DNA of 64,000 nucleotides from Candidatus Woesearchaeota archaeon (GCA_019323515.1 JAHWHG010000002.1:18363-82362); one strand, 5' to 3'. Shown: positions 1 to 8,090, counted from the first letter of the stretch. Notes: generated by a model not told the origin, from the sequence alone. Numbers and translations are program-made.

Positions 1-874
1 GGATCTCGTCTTCCCATGGATGCTTATACTCGATGCCTTCGAGTTCAGTTCCTTTGAACTCTTCCTCAATCTTTAGCATTTCATCAGTGAAGTTCTGGAT
101 AACCGGGGCTGCAAGTCCTTTTGCAAGGATCCAGGTCTCGTCTTTTACCTTTGCACGCACATAGTCAAGTTCTGGATGTACCATTATCCCAAGATTAAAT
201 GGGATTGTCCATGGAGTTGTTGTCCATATTACCAAGAACTCTTTATCTTTTCCTTTGACTGGAAATTTTAAGAAGATTGATTTGTCAGTGACTTCCTGGT
301 ATTCCTGTTCATGTTTTGCAAGTGCTGTCTGGCAGGAAGCGCACCATGATAATGTTCTCAGACCTTCGTAAAGTCTTTTGTTCTCATGTGCTTTTTTGAT
401 AAGCCACCATTCACCTTCCATATAATTCGTGTTGATAGGATAATAAGCGTTCTCAAAGTCCATCCAGATACCTAGGCGAAGAAGGTCTTCATCCATGACC
501 TTTGCTTTTTCAACACTCCATTCCATGCATTCCTTTGCGAACTTGTCAAGGCCAAAGTTTTCAATGTCATGCTTGTCCTTTAATCCGTTCTTTGCCATTA
601 CCTTGTGAGCTGTTGGAAGACCGTGCATATCGTATCCTGCACGATCCCAGACATCAAAACCTTTCATCCTTTTATAACGAAGTACAAAGTCTTTAGAAGA
701 GTTGTTCCATGCATGGCCCATGTGAAGCCTTCCTGAAGTGTATGGAGGACCTTGTAAAAAATAAAATTTTTGTTTTCCTTTATTGTTCTCTTTTGCAGTC
801 TGCCAAATCTTGTTCTCAGCCCAGAATTTAAGTATCTCTGGTTCTTGTTCTAGAGGATTATATTTAAGTACCAT
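1..874 (-). CDS. ileS: Isoleucyl-tRNA synthetase, N-terminal part (runs off the window)
   Basis: Class I aminoacyl-tRNA synthetase that charges tRNA-Ile. The ATG lies at 872-874 on the minus strand and the gene continues past base 1, so only about 291 N-terminal codons are seen. The protein opens MVLKYNPLEQEPEILKFW and carries the HIGH-type signature GRLHMGH inside GPPYTSGRLHMGHAWN, followed by KDFVLRYKRMKGFDVWDRAG, which is typical of IleRS rather than ValRS or LeuRS. The start of the editing (CP1) domain follows, with WTTTPWTIP. The KMSKS motif and anticodon-binding domain lie outside the window. Confidence 0.93.
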   Translation of the reverse strand, partial: MVLKYNPLEQEPEILKFWAENKIWQTAKENNKGKQKFYFLQGPPYTSGRLHMGHAWNNSSKDFVLRYKRMKGFDVWDRAGYDMHGLPTAHKVMAKNGLKDKHDIENFGLDKFAKECMEWSVEKAKVMDEDLLRLGIWMDFENAYYPINTNYMEGEWWLIKKAHENKRLYEGLRTLSWCASCQTALAKHEQEYQEVTDKSIFLKFPVKGKDKEFLVIWTTTPWTIPFNLGIMVHPELDYVRAKVKDETWILAKGLAAPVIQNFTDEMLKIEEEFKGTELEGIEYKHPWEDEI

Positions 875-952
875 TTTACAAGAATGGAGTTAGTTTTTTA
901 TTTATAAAGGTTGTGGGTGTGTTTATAAATTAAATTCAAAAAAAAAGGATAA

Positions 953-1234
953 TCAAAGTTTAAACCTGTTATATCTCTTGTCTATTATAAACAGAACACC
1001 AGTTATCATAAGAGGTACTGCCAAGAACAGGATTGCATAGATATTGTCAAATATGAATGCATATGCTATCCCTGTTATCAGGAAGAAGTAACCACCAAGT
1101 TCGCGTTTTCTCCATGCGATTATTGTAGCGATGAGCGGGATTATCCAGACAACGCTTTCGATTATTGTTACTAATGAAAAGCCATGTGAAAGTACAACAA
1201 ACATAAACCAAAAAAAGGTTGTGATACATGCCAT
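953..1234 (-). CDS. Small integral membrane protein, about 93 aa
   Basis: Unrecognised family. Hydrophobic stretches suggest three to four membrane helices (FFWFMFVVLSHGFSLVTII, VVWIIPLIATIIAW, YFFLITGIAYAFIF, AILFLAVPLMITGVLFII), ending in a basic tail. The open frame extends to a TTG at 1270, but a TATA-like stretch (AAATATATAC in minus orientation, near 1255) lies inside that extension about 25 nt before the ATG at 1234. I therefore place a leaderless start at 1234. It follows the coiled-coil gene 1260-1967 on the same strand. Confidence 0.6.
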   Translation of the reverse strand: MACITTFFWFMFVVLSHGFSLVTIIESVVWIIPLIATIIAWRKRELGGYFFLITGIAYAFIFDNIYAILFLAVPLMITGVLFIIDKRYNRFKL

Positions 1235-1259
1235 GTATCTTGGTACATAGTGTATATAT

Positions 1260-1967
1260 TTATTTTTCAAGTATGCTCACCTGTTTTAACATTTTTCTAC
1301 ATTCTTTATCATTGAGAAGCTGCCTTGAGACTTCACAGAACAGTTTTCCCACGTGATAAATAAGTTCTTTTTGCTTTACAACGCAGTCCCTTATCTTGTC
1401 GATGGTGTGCACTCCTTCATGTGTAAGAAGGACACGGTGTTCAAGGTTTTCAGATACGCAATTGACAATATCTATAAACTTTAGATATGTTTTTTCAAGT
1501 TCGTCAAGTTTAACGTTTAAGTCATCAATCTCTTTCATAAGAAAGAGGATGTTCATGTCTTTTTGTTTAGTAAACTTGTAGAAGATTTTCTTGCTTACCT
1601 TAACATCTTTTGTAAGTATCGTGACCTTTAATCTTGCAAGGTATGAAGTAAGGCCTTCAATGTTGCTGTTTATAAGCTGTTTCATTGCAATCTCTTTTGT
1701 GAGATAGTTTAGGTTTGTAAGCGCCTTATTGATCATTGTCTTTTCAGAGAAAGGTGCCTGCTTTATCTTTGAGGAGTATTCAGCAAGCTTGAGCTTGTAT
1801 GAGTTCTTGAATTCTGTGATAGCTTCCTCAATATCTATAAGATCATAAGCCTCATCCTTGATCCTTTGGATAGAACGTCTTTTCTTGCAAATCTGGGGTT
1901 CAGGCTTCTGAATAATAGAACCTACAGTAGTATTAACAACATTGTTCAGATATTTGTCTATTTCCAT
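1260..1967 (-). CDS. Hypothetical helical/coiled-coil protein
   Basis: No family recognised. The roughly 235-aa product is rich in Lys, Glu, Leu and Ile and looks largely alpha-helical, with heptad-like stretches such as MKEIDDLNVKLDELEKTYLK. It has no signal peptide or membrane segment. The first ATG in frame is at 1967. A GTG at 1988 is embedded in a GAGGTGG Shine-Dalgarno-like sequence and is an alternative start giving seven more residues. A TATA-like box (TTTATAAATAAATTT, minus strand, near 2025) precedes it. Confidence 0.6.
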   Translation of the reverse strand: MEIDKYLNNVVNTTVGSIIQKPEPQICKKRRSIQRIKDEAYDLIDIEEAITEFKNSYKLKLAEYSSKIKQAPFSEKTMINKALTNLNYLTKEIAMKQLINSNIEGLTSYLARLKVTILTKDVKVSKKIFYKFTKQKDMNILFLMKEIDDLNVKLDELEKTYLKFIDIVNCVSENLEHRVLLTHEGVHTIDKIRDCVVKQKELIYHVGKLFCEVSRQLLNDKECRKMLKQVSILEK

Positions 1968-2071
1968 TGTGCTATTTATTAATACCACCTCTTCTTAGAG
2001 AAGTAATAAGGTGAAATTTATTTATAAATCTTTAGGTTAAGCTTATAAATAATCAGTGCTAGTTTCTGTTT

Positions 2072-2401
2072 ATGATATCATGGAATGATTTTGAGAAAGT
2101 GGAGATAAGGGCTGGGACAGTGCTTAGGGCTGAGGAGTTTCCAGAGGCAAAGAAGCCAGCTTATAAGCTTGAGATTGATTTTGGTAGTCTTGGTATTAAG
2201 AAGACGAGTGCCCAGATAACTAAGCTTTACAAGCCTGAAGACCTGGCAGGAAAGCAGGTAGTTGCTGTTGTTAACTTTCCAGCTAAACAGATTGCTTCTT
2301 TTATGTCAGAATGTCTTGTTCTAGGAGTTGTTGGAGAGAATGGAGAGGTTGTGCTTTTGAGACCTGAGCGAGAGGTAGCTAATGGCCTGAGGGTCCTTTG
2401 A
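2072..2401 (+). CDS. csaA: CsaA-like tRNA-binding protein
   Basis: Small stand-alone tRNA-binding OB-fold protein of the CsaA / MetRS C-terminal-domain family (EMAP-II-like). The 109 residues match the family in length. They carry VEIRAGTVLRAEEFPEAKKPAYKLEIDFG near the start, then SAQITKLY and the VNFPAKQIASFMSECLVLG core typical of CsaA. It is thought to bind tRNA nonspecifically and was described as a chaperone or export factor in bacteria. A TATA-like box (CTTATAAAT at 2044-2052) lies about 25 nt before the ATG, so it is probably leaderless. Its 3' end overlaps the convergent gene 2379-2720 by 23 bp. Confidence 0.88.
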   Translation: MISWNDFEKVEIRAGTVLRAEEFPEAKKPAYKLEIDFGSLGIKKTSAQITKLYKPEDLAGKQVVAVVNFPAKQIASFMSECLVLGVVGENGEVVLLRPEREVANGLRVL

Positions 2402-2720
2402 GTTCATAGCGAATTATGTTTGCTAGTGCAATGCCATCGCTTACTTCTATATCGTGTTGTTTTCTGATGATATCTTCAACTAAGTCAGATATTGTAGGTT
2501 GTTTGTCTCTTGAGAATGTGCCTTGATAAATAGTGCGATGTTGTTCGTAATGGTCAATTGTTGTTAAATTAGAATAACGGTTCCTGTCTTGCTGTGACTC
2601 AAAGCGTAGTATTACGTGATCATAAGTCTGGAACTCTTTAAGGATAGCAGCTGCTATTGAGCCTGGTGTCTCCTGTTTAAGGTCATCAACCCAGATATTG
2701 CCGTTTATTCCGTGTCTCAT
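2379..2720 (-). CDS. Hypothetical protein, 113 aa
   Basis: Unrecognised soluble protein. It is charged, with no signal peptide or membrane segment. A conserved-looking middle contains DHVILRFESQQDRNRYSNL. The gene converges on csaA and their 3' ends overlap by 23 bp. A TATA-like CTTAAATAC in minus orientation near 2745 supports the ATG at 2718-2720. Confidence 0.5.
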   Translation of the reverse strand: MRHGINGNIWVDDLKQETPGSIAAAILKEFQTYDHVILRFESQQDRNRYSNLTTIDHYEQHRTIYQGTFSRDKQPTISDLVEDIIRKQHDIEVSDGIALANIIRYELKGPSGH

Positions 2721-2767
2721 GTTATTCTTAAGAAATAAAAGAAGTATTTAAGTTTTTATTTGATGTA

Positions 2768-3364
2768 TTATAATCCTAAAACCGTGTTACACATCCTTCT
2801 TTCCTTTAACAGGCTTGTAAGGATGTACTTGTCCTGGATTTGTGGAGCTTTTGATTGAATATAATCAGAAAGTTCATCTTTAGTTGTAGCGCTCATGTGC
2901 CAGATATCTCGAGCTTCATCACAGATCATGTAAGGGTAGATGTCAATCTCAGACAAGTACCTGCGCTCCTTTGGAACATCTATAAGGAATGATGACAATG
3001 CTGAATTGGAGTCATAGACTCTAGCGAAAGGTCTTGTCCTGAAAGAATCTTCAGTGAAATAATCCTTGTGCATTGTCACTATAAATGAGCAAGGAAGGCC
3101 TTGTGCTATCATAAGGCAGCGGAATGCAATTGTCTTGTCATATTCGTCACCAATCCCTTGTTCTAGGATCTTGTCGATTGACCTGAATTCTTTTGTCTCT
3201 TCTGTTGATGGAAGTGATTTGATGTAATCTAATGTCCTATGTGAAACTGCTCTAGCAGTTGTCATGTCTGAGAGTTCATAAGTTGTATGCTGCAGCTTTT
3301 CAACATGTGCAAGCACTAGCTTAGATACTTTTGTCTGGTCTCCTTCTTTTAGCCATGGATTCAT
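2768..3364 (-). CDS. Hypothetical protein with a degenerate transglutaminase-like segment
   Basis: 198-aa soluble protein. Residues about 70-100 (GIGDEYDKTIAFRCLMIAQ then GLPCSFIV) resemble the core of the transglutaminase/arylamine acetyltransferase-like fold, G-x-C-x-(D/E)-x2-x-A-L-L-R-A-x-GIPAR, but the nucleophile cysteine position is occupied by Glu/Tyr. A later ARVYDSNSALSSFLIDV could be the second half of the fold. If this reading is right the protein is enzymatically dead. The resemblance is by eye only. A TATA-like AATATTTAAAC (minus) precedes the ATG. Confidence 0.5.
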   Translation of the reverse strand: MNPWLKEGDQTKVSKLVLAHVEKLQHTTYELSDMTTARAVSHRTLDYIKSLPSTEETKEFRSIDKILEQGIGDEYDKTIAFRCLMIAQGLPCSFIVTMHKDYFTEDSFRTRPFARVYDSNSALSSFLIDVPKERRYLSEIDIYPYMICDEARDIWHMSATTKDELSDYIQSKAPQIQDKYILTSLLKERRMCNTVLGL

Positions 3365-3481
3365 ACTTTTTGCAGGTTTTGATTTTGTTTAAATATTTAT
3401 CGGTTTTAGTGAAGTTATAGCAATATTTTTATAGTTGTAATGACTTGAATTGTTATTAATATCAGTTAAGAGGTGATAATT

Positions 3482-4354
3482 ATGGGAATAAAAGACCAGT
3501 TGAATAAGTTGAAAGAGAATTGGCTGATCCTGTTGTTGGTTCTTGTTGTTGTTATTGGCCCGATGTTTTTTGGGAGTTTTGGAAGTTATAGGAGCATTAG
3601 CACTGAATCTTTTGGCTTGACTTCATTGGAGTATGCTGAAGCTCCAAGAGCAGCTGCAAAGTATGACTCTGATGATGCAGGTTCAGGCGCTGTTGAGAGA
3701 ATAATAACAAAGGATGCTTCCTTGTCAACTGAAGTTGAGAGAGGGACATTTCATTTCTGGCAGGATGAACTTAAGAAAATAATCGCTGCTTCTGATTCAA
3801 TACTACTTAACGAGAATGTGAACAAGTATGATTCTGGCTGGAAGGAGTATTACAGAGGTTATTATCAAATCAAGGTTCCAACTGTGAAGTATGATGAAGT
3901 GATTGCAGAGTTAAAGACATTAGGAGAGGTGGAGTCATTTAGAGAGACTGCAACTGATGTTACTGAGAGTTATCTTGACCTTAATACTGAGCTAGAGGTT
4001 GAAAAGGAACGTTTGAAGAGATATCAGGCGATGTATGATGAGGCAGTTGAGGTAGCTGATAAGATTGAGTTGAATGACAGGATCTTTAACCAGGAGAGAA
4101 GAATAAAGTATCTGGAGGAGAGGATTGAAAATATTGACCAAAGAGTGGATTACAGTCAGGTTTACTTTACTTTAGATGAGAAAAGAAGTGAGTATGCATA
4201 TGTTGCATTAGTGAAGTTCTCTGAACTTGTGAGAGGGATAGTTGACAGCTTAAATGCACTGCTTAAGTTGTTTTTCTGGGCTGCGCCTTGGTTAATGGTC
4301 TATATTATCTATCGGATTATTAAGAAGAAGGTATCTCCTAGAAAAAGAAGGTAA
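3482..4354 (+). CDS. DUF4349-family membrane-anchored protein
   Basis: About 290 aa: an N-terminal membrane helix (LILLLVLVVVIGPMFFG), an extracytoplasmic region, a coiled coil (about residues 170-230, LELEVEKERLKRYQAMY-like then RIKYLEERIENIDQRVDYSQV), and a C-terminal helix (LLKLFFWAAPWLMVYIIYRII) with a basic tail. The arrangement DASLSTEVER...YYQIKVP...V..YLDLNTELEVEKERL...VDYSQVYFTL is that of DUF4349 proteins, whose function is unknown. GAGGTGA at 3470-3476 lies correctly spaced before the ATG at 3482. The in-frame GTG at 3473 is part of that Shine-Dalgarno sequence, so I prefer 3482. Confidence 0.8.
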   Translation: MGIKDQLNKLKENWLILLLVLVVVIGPMFFGSFGSYRSISTESFGLTSLEYAEAPRAAAKYDSDDAGSGAVERIITKDASLSTEVERGTFHFWQDELKKIIAASDSILLNENVNKYDSGWKEYYRGYYQIKVPTVKYDEVIAELKTLGEVESFRETATDVTESYLDLNTELEVEKERLKRYQAMYDEAVEVADKIELNDRIFNQERRIKYLEERIENIDQRVDYSQVYFTLDEKRSEYAYVALVKFSELVRGIVDSLNALLKLFFWAAPWLMVYIIYRIIKKKVSPRKRR

Positions 4355-4357
4355 TTA

Positions 4358-4385
4358 TTTTTTTTCATTGTTATTTTTATTTTTT
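4358..4385 (+). terminator. T-rich terminator after the DUF4349 gene
   Basis: Immediately after the stop codon comes a run of T tracts (TTTTTTTT, then TTATTTTTATTTTTT). This is the usual form of archaeal intrinsic termination. There is no hairpin. Confidence 0.5.
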
Positions 4386-4423
4386 AATAACTTTTATAAT
4401 ATTCTCTTTATTTCTTGATTTAT

Positions 4424-4954
4424 ATGAAATTATTGTTACATGTATGCTGCGGTCCCTGTGCTACAGAGAGCATAAGAAGGTTAAAGGATGAGCATGAGGT
4501 TATTTGTTATTTCTATAACCCTTGTGTTGAGCCTAAGGAGGAATATGAGAGGAGGAAGGATGCTTTTGTTAAGGTTTGTGATGCTTTAGCAGTGGATTAT
4601 GTGATTGGAGATTATGATAATAGGAAGTTCAGGGAGATTGTCAAGGGTCTTGAGGCAGAGCCAGAGAATGGCAGAAGATGCTTAAGATGTTATGAGATGA
4701 GGTTAAAGGAATCTGGTAGGTTTGCTAAGGAAAACGGTTTTGATGTCTTTGCTACTACATTGACAATCAGCCCGCATAAGAATTCTAGAGTTATATTTGA
4801 TATTGGGAATAAAGCAGGTTCTGAGCATGGTGTTAAGTTTCTGGGGATAGATTTCAAGAAAAATGAAGGGTTTGCTAACTCAGTAAAGATGAGTAAAGAG
4901 CTGGATTTATACAGACAGAATTATTGCGGCTGCAGACTTCTTTCAGTCAAATAG
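4424..4954 (+). CDS. queH: Epoxyqueuosine reductase QueH
   Basis: QueH (DUF208) family: reduces epoxyqueuosine to queuosine at wobble position 34 of tRNA, the last step of the Q pathway. The 176-aa product has all the cysteine motifs of the family: LLLHVCCGPCA near the N-terminus, RRCLRCYEMRL in the middle and YRQNYCGCR at the C-terminus, plus TTLTISPHK. A TATA-like TTTTATAAT at about 4391-4400 lies about 26 nt before the ATG at 4424; an upstream in-frame TTG at 4415 is less likely. It is only 0.4 kb from queA. Queuosine genes are unexpected in an archaeon (see findings). Confidence 0.92.
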   Translation: MKLLLHVCCGPCATESIRRLKDEHEVICYFYNPCVEPKEEYERRKDAFVKVCDALAVDYVIGDYDNRKFREIVKGLEAEPENGRRCLRCYEMRLKESGRFAKENGFDVFATTLTISPHKNSRVIFDIGNKAGSEHGVKFLGIDFKKNEGFANSVKMSKELDLYRQNYCGCRLLSVK

Positions 4955-5274
4955 TCTTCAATACAATAATAACCCTGTTCCCTTGATTGCTCGACTTCTG
5001 CAGCTAGTAATGACAATGGGTCAAAGATATCCTCAAACAGATAATGACCTAACCTAAGGTCTGTCTCGAATGCAGCGTTCTCTATTGAATATTCAATGCT
5101 TGTAAATGAATGCTGGTATTCTAGTTCTTCAGAAGTTTGTTCAAGGCAAGGTATAGTTTCCTCTTTTTCTGTTTGCTCATCCATAGACTTTAACATGTCC
5201 AATGGTGATTCATCTTCGTCCTCTTCAACAGGGGGCGGTTCATCACCTTCGTCTTCTAAATACAGTATAATCAT
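4921..5274 (-). CDS. Acidic hypothetical protein, 117 aa
   Basis: Unrecognised and strongly acidic, with an N-terminal Pro/Glu/Asp-rich segment (LEDEGDEPPPVEEDEDES) and no membrane segment. It lies between queH and queA and overlaps the 3' end of the convergent queH by 34 bp. A TATA-like AAAATTAAATAA in minus orientation (near 5297) supports the start. Confidence 0.5.
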   Translation of the reverse strand: MIILYLEDEGDEPPPVEEDEDESPLDMLKSMDEQTEKEETIPCLEQTSEELEYQHSFTSIEYSIENAAFETDLRLGHYLFEDIFDPLSLLAAEVEQSREQGYYCIEDYLTERSLQPQ

Positions 5275-5326
5275 ATACCCTCAAACGTGAATTATTTAAT
5301 TTTAGGGGTTAATAAAGCTTTTGTTA

Positions 5327-6325
5327 TTAACTGCCAGTAGCTTTTGATAACAGTGTTGCATCTCCTAAGGAGTAGAACCTGTAACTGTGTTTGATTGCTT
5401 CCTGGTATGCATTTAGAATTCTTTCTTTTCCTGCAAAAGCACAGACTAAAAGAAGCAGCGAGGATTTCGGAAGATGAAAGTTTGTTATCATTAAAGATAC
5501 CTTTGATTTAAACCTGTAACCTGGATAGATGTAGATAGAGGTTGAGGTCTTTGCTGGTTTGATGTTTCCATTACTGTCAGATGCTGATTCAATTGCTCTT
5601 AATGATGTTGTTCCAACTGCGATCAAGCGGCCTTTGCAGCTGTTTATTGTATCTGCAGCTTCTTTTGTTATTTCGAAGTATTCCTTGTGCATCTTGTGGT
5701 CTTCAACATGCTCGGCTTTTATCTCAAAGAATGTGCCATAGTCGATGTGAAGGCAGACCTTTACAATCTTTATGCCTTTATTTTTTATCTTTTGAATAAC
5801 TTCGGGTGTGAAATGTAATGAAGCAGTGGGAGCAGCCACACTTCCAGGTATCTTTGCAAAGATTGGCTGGTATTCTTTATCTGATAATGAGAGGCGTTTT
5901 ATGTAAGTAGGGAACGGGTATTCTGCGTTTTCCAGGATGTTTTCATTGTTGAACTTAAGATGGTAGATGTTGTCTTTTTTTTCAATAATCTCTGCCTTAA
6001 GGCTGTTGCTGAACTCTAAGATAGTGCCTGGCTTAGGTCTGTTGGATTTCACATGAGCTGTTGCGTTTTTTCCTTTGATGTCAAGGATAAAGACTTCAGC
6101 TGGTGCGCCTGTTGATTTTTTTCCGATTAATCGCGTACGTCTAACCTTTGTTTCATTGATTACAAGCACATCGTCCTTGTTTAGATAATCTATGATGTCA
6201 TAGAAATGTTTATGCTGTATAATTTTATCTTTTACAATCATCAACCTGCTGTGGTCTTTAGGAAAGATAGGTTCTTGTGCAATAAGCTCTTTTGGCAGAT
6301 TGTATTTGAATTTTTCGAGCAGCAT
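5327..6325 (-). CDS. queA: S-adenosylmethionine:tRNA ribosyltransferase-isomerase QueA
   Basis: QueA transfers and isomerises the ribosyl group of SAM onto 7-aminomethyl-7-deazaguanine in tRNA, making epoxyqueuosine, the substrate of QueH. The 332 aa are close to the bacterial length of about 340-350. Family blocks are all present: the N-terminal YNLPKELIAQEPIFPKDHSR, RPKPGT, GSVAAPTASLHFT, HIDYGTFFEIKAEHVEDHKM, VGTTSLRAIES, YPGYRF and TNFHLPKSSLLLLVCAFAG. The start at 6325 is supported by a minus-strand TATA box (CTTTATAAA, 6348-6356) 27 nt upstream. It is divergent from the predicted lipoprotein 6404-7000. Confidence 0.95.
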   Translation of the reverse strand: MLLEKFKYNLPKELIAQEPIFPKDHSRLMIVKDKIIQHKHFYDIIDYLNKDDVLVINETKVRRTRLIGKKSTGAPAEVFILDIKGKNATAHVKSNRPKPGTILEFSNSLKAEIIEKKDNIYHLKFNNENILENAEYPFPTYIKRLSLSDKEYQPIFAKIPGSVAAPTASLHFTPEVIQKIKNKGIKIVKVCLHIDYGTFFEIKAEHVEDHKMHKEYFEITKEAADTINSCKGRLIAVGTTSLRAIESASDSNGNIKPAKTSTSIYIYPGYRFKSKVSLMITNFHLPKSSLLLLVCAFAGKERILNAYQEAIKHSYRFYSLGDATLLSKATGS

Positions 6326-6347
6326 TTTTTTGAAATATACAATTTTG

Positions 6348-6379
6348 TTTATAAAGATTTAGCATATAAACTTATAAAG
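6348..6379. promoter_or_regulatory. Divergent promoters of queA and the lipoprotein gene
   Basis: Two TATA-like boxes, CTTTATAAA for the minus strand at 6348-6356 and CTTATAAAG for the plus strand at 6371-6379. Each is 26-27 nt from the ATG of its gene (6325 and 6404), the geometry of leaderless archaeal transcripts. Confidence 0.6.
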
Positions 6380-6403
6380 GTTTTTTTGTTATTAAATAAT
6401 AAA

Positions 6404-7000
6404 ATGAATCCTACAACAATGAGACCAAGCATGATTGGAAATGAAGTAACTATAACTGATGAACCTGGTTTTAGTTTCACAAAAACTTTTTCAAAATATT
6501 TCAAAAGTATTGTATCTCTTGTTGCTGCAAGTTACCTTGTAGCATGCAGCACACTGTCGCCTGTTGATAGAGTAAAGCCTACCTACAAGCAAAGCTGGTT
6601 TGGGTGTAAAGTTGCAAGAGTTGAGGGTAAGGTTGAAAATAAAGAGCAAGAGCCTATAATAGTTGCATCTGCAGTAACTTTAGAAAATTACACTGGACAT
6701 GATCTTTTCTTGAGAAAGGATGTTCCTGTTGAGCATAAAATCCGTGATCTTTTCATGAGGTATCGCGAGGTTGAGCCTAGGAAACTTGAAAGGTTTGTTG
6801 ATGAATATCTTAAAGCTCATAGGCAAAAGCTAGCTCCTCTTGATTATAATCCGCATGACCTTTTATACAGAGGATTGATTGGAGACAGGTTCTTTGAAGG
6901 TATGAGGTATGGAAGGCATCTTCCTGTAAAGGATACAACTGCTTATGATGAGTTTATTGTTAAGATAGCAGAGAAACCTATAATTATTACAAAAGTTTAA
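6404..7000 (+). CDS. Predicted lipoprotein, function unknown
   Basis: 198 aa. After a hydrophilic N-terminal stretch there is a hydrophobic segment (IVSLVAASYLVACS, residues about 38-51) ending in LVAC, which fits the bacterial lipobox [LVI]-[ASTVI]-[GAS]-C. The rest is a soluble charged domain of no family I recognise, with REVEPRKLERFVDEYLKAH and DYNPHDLLYRGL. The open frame runs upstream to 6206, inside queA on the other strand. I chose ATG 6404 because of the TATA box at 6371-6379. The signal segment begins unusually far from the N-terminus, so lipidation is an inference supported by LspA in the same window. Confidence 0.6.
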   Translation: MNPTTMRPSMIGNEVTITDEPGFSFTKTFSKYFKSIVSLVAASYLVACSTLSPVDRVKPTYKQSWFGCKVARVEGKVENKEQEPIIVASAVTLENYTGHDLFLRKDVPVEHKIRDLFMRYREVEPRKLERFVDEYLKAHRQKLAPLDYNPHDLLYRGLIGDRFFEGMRYGRHLPVKDTTAYDEFIVKIAEKPIIITKV

Positions 7001-7111
7001 TACGGCTGCCGGGACTTTCGTTCTGCAGCCTTTCTACAGAGATTCGAACCCGGGTAGCAACCTTGCTCCGAAGCTTGGGAGGGTTGAATCATACCACTAG
7101 ATCACAGCCGT
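7001..7111 (-). tRNA. tRNA-Gly(CCC) with two introns
   Basis: Read on the minus strand from 7111. The acceptor stem ACGGCTG pairs with CAGCCGT, discriminator A at 7001, no encoded CCA. Anticodon stem CAACC/GGTTG frames loop CTCCCAA, anticodon CCC. T stem is CCGGG/CCCGG with loop TTCGAAT. Two interruptions must be removed: 12 nt at 7064-7075 (canonical 37/38) and 28 nt at 7015-7042 (59/60). Both junctions form BHB-like structures. In the first, CTCC pairs with GGAG and both bulges are CAA. In the second, TTCG pairs with CGAA, with bulges AAT and AGT and an inner CTGTAG/CTGCAG helix. Splicing after the second base of each bulge gives a standard 71-nt tRNA. The A1-U72 pair is unusual for tRNA-Gly. 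Confidence 0.88.
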
Positions 7112-7188
7112 ATGGCTGTAGTGAATCTGAAGGGGTTTTTAAATTTTTAGAAAATATAGAAAATTAAGGTAATAAAATAAAAAATTTT

Positions 7189-7980
7189 TTAATCTCGGTA
7201 ATGGCCTTTGAAGTGTTTCCTGTACTTAGGGTCGTCTGAGGCGTTTCTCCATGAAAGGATTGTTTTGTCGCCTATCTTTAGGTCATGTTCACTTACTATA
7301 CCCTCATAGCCTCCACGAAACCAGTGGTTAAAGACAGCTGCCTTGTATTCAACGTCTTTTCCGATTTGAGATTTTAGGAAGTCTTCTTTCTTGAACCAGT
7401 ATGGATACTCTTCTGTATTCCATTCTTCAAGGTCAAACTCAACTTTCCTGTCACCTTTTTCAGTTGTAATTGTAAGGACTGCTCTTAAGTGTTCATCTGT
7501 CTTAAGTCTATCATCCTTGTCCCAAATATTGTTTGGGACTTTTACAGCTTTTAACTTACCTTTAACCTCTTCTTCTAAAAGGTATTCAAGCATTTCAGTC
7601 TGGTCAAGACATTTCTCGCCAAAGTATTCCTTGCCTGTATTAAGGTCTGTTACCTTTACACCACCGTATGTGTCATTGTGAAGGACATTCCCTTCTCTTT
7701 TCTCTCTCTGCTCAAAGTCAAGCTCAAAGCTTACCTTGTGACCTATAACTTCAAGAGGTAGATCTTCTCCATCAAATCTGACAGTCTCCCAGCACGAGTT
7801 ATATCCTCGCCAATCAACAGGCATAGCACGAAAATGCTTATCCTTTAGTTTTGCTGGCGTATACTCTCTTGGCCATGTCTTTTTCCATTGTTCTTCATCA
7901 AAGTCGTTTAAAGCAAGTGCGCAGAAATCACAGTCATCATCAACATAGATCTTTTCAACATATTTTTCTAGATTATTCAT
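7189..7980 (-). CDS. Hypothetical protein, 263 aa
   Basis: Unrecognised soluble protein, rich in acidic and aromatic residues, with two Cys near the N-terminus (DDDCDFCALAL). It is possibly built of beta-strand repeats: two stretches with E(Y/W)..K(E/D) patterns around KVTDLNTGKEYFGEK and KVEFDLEEWNTEEYPYW. There is no signal peptide or membrane segment. A TATA-like CTTTATAAA (minus, near 8004) precedes the ATG. Confidence 0.6.
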   Translation of the reverse strand: MNNLEKYVEKIYVDDDCDFCALALNDFDEEQWKKTWPREYTPAKLKDKHFRAMPVDWRGYNSCWETVRFDGEDLPLEVIGHKVSFELDFEQREKREGNVLHNDTYGGVKVTDLNTGKEYFGEKCLDQTEMLEYLLEEEVKGKLKAVKVPNNIWDKDDRLKTDEHLRAVLTITTEKGDRKVEFDLEEWNTEEYPYWFKKEDFLKSQIGKDVEYKAAVFNHWFRGGYEGIVSEHDLKIGDKTILSWRNASDDPKYRKHFKGHYRD

Positions 7981-8090
7981 CTTATAAAGATAATGTATTA
8001 AGTAGTTTATAAAGCTTATGGTCCTTAACTACTAATAAGTAGTAATAAATAGAAGGATTTATAAAGGAAATATGCTTTCTAACCTATATA

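Noticed and set aside
6206..6403. Upstream extension of the lipoprotein gene into queA
   Set aside because: It overlaps queA antisense and ignores the TATA box at 6371-6379 that fits ATG 6404.
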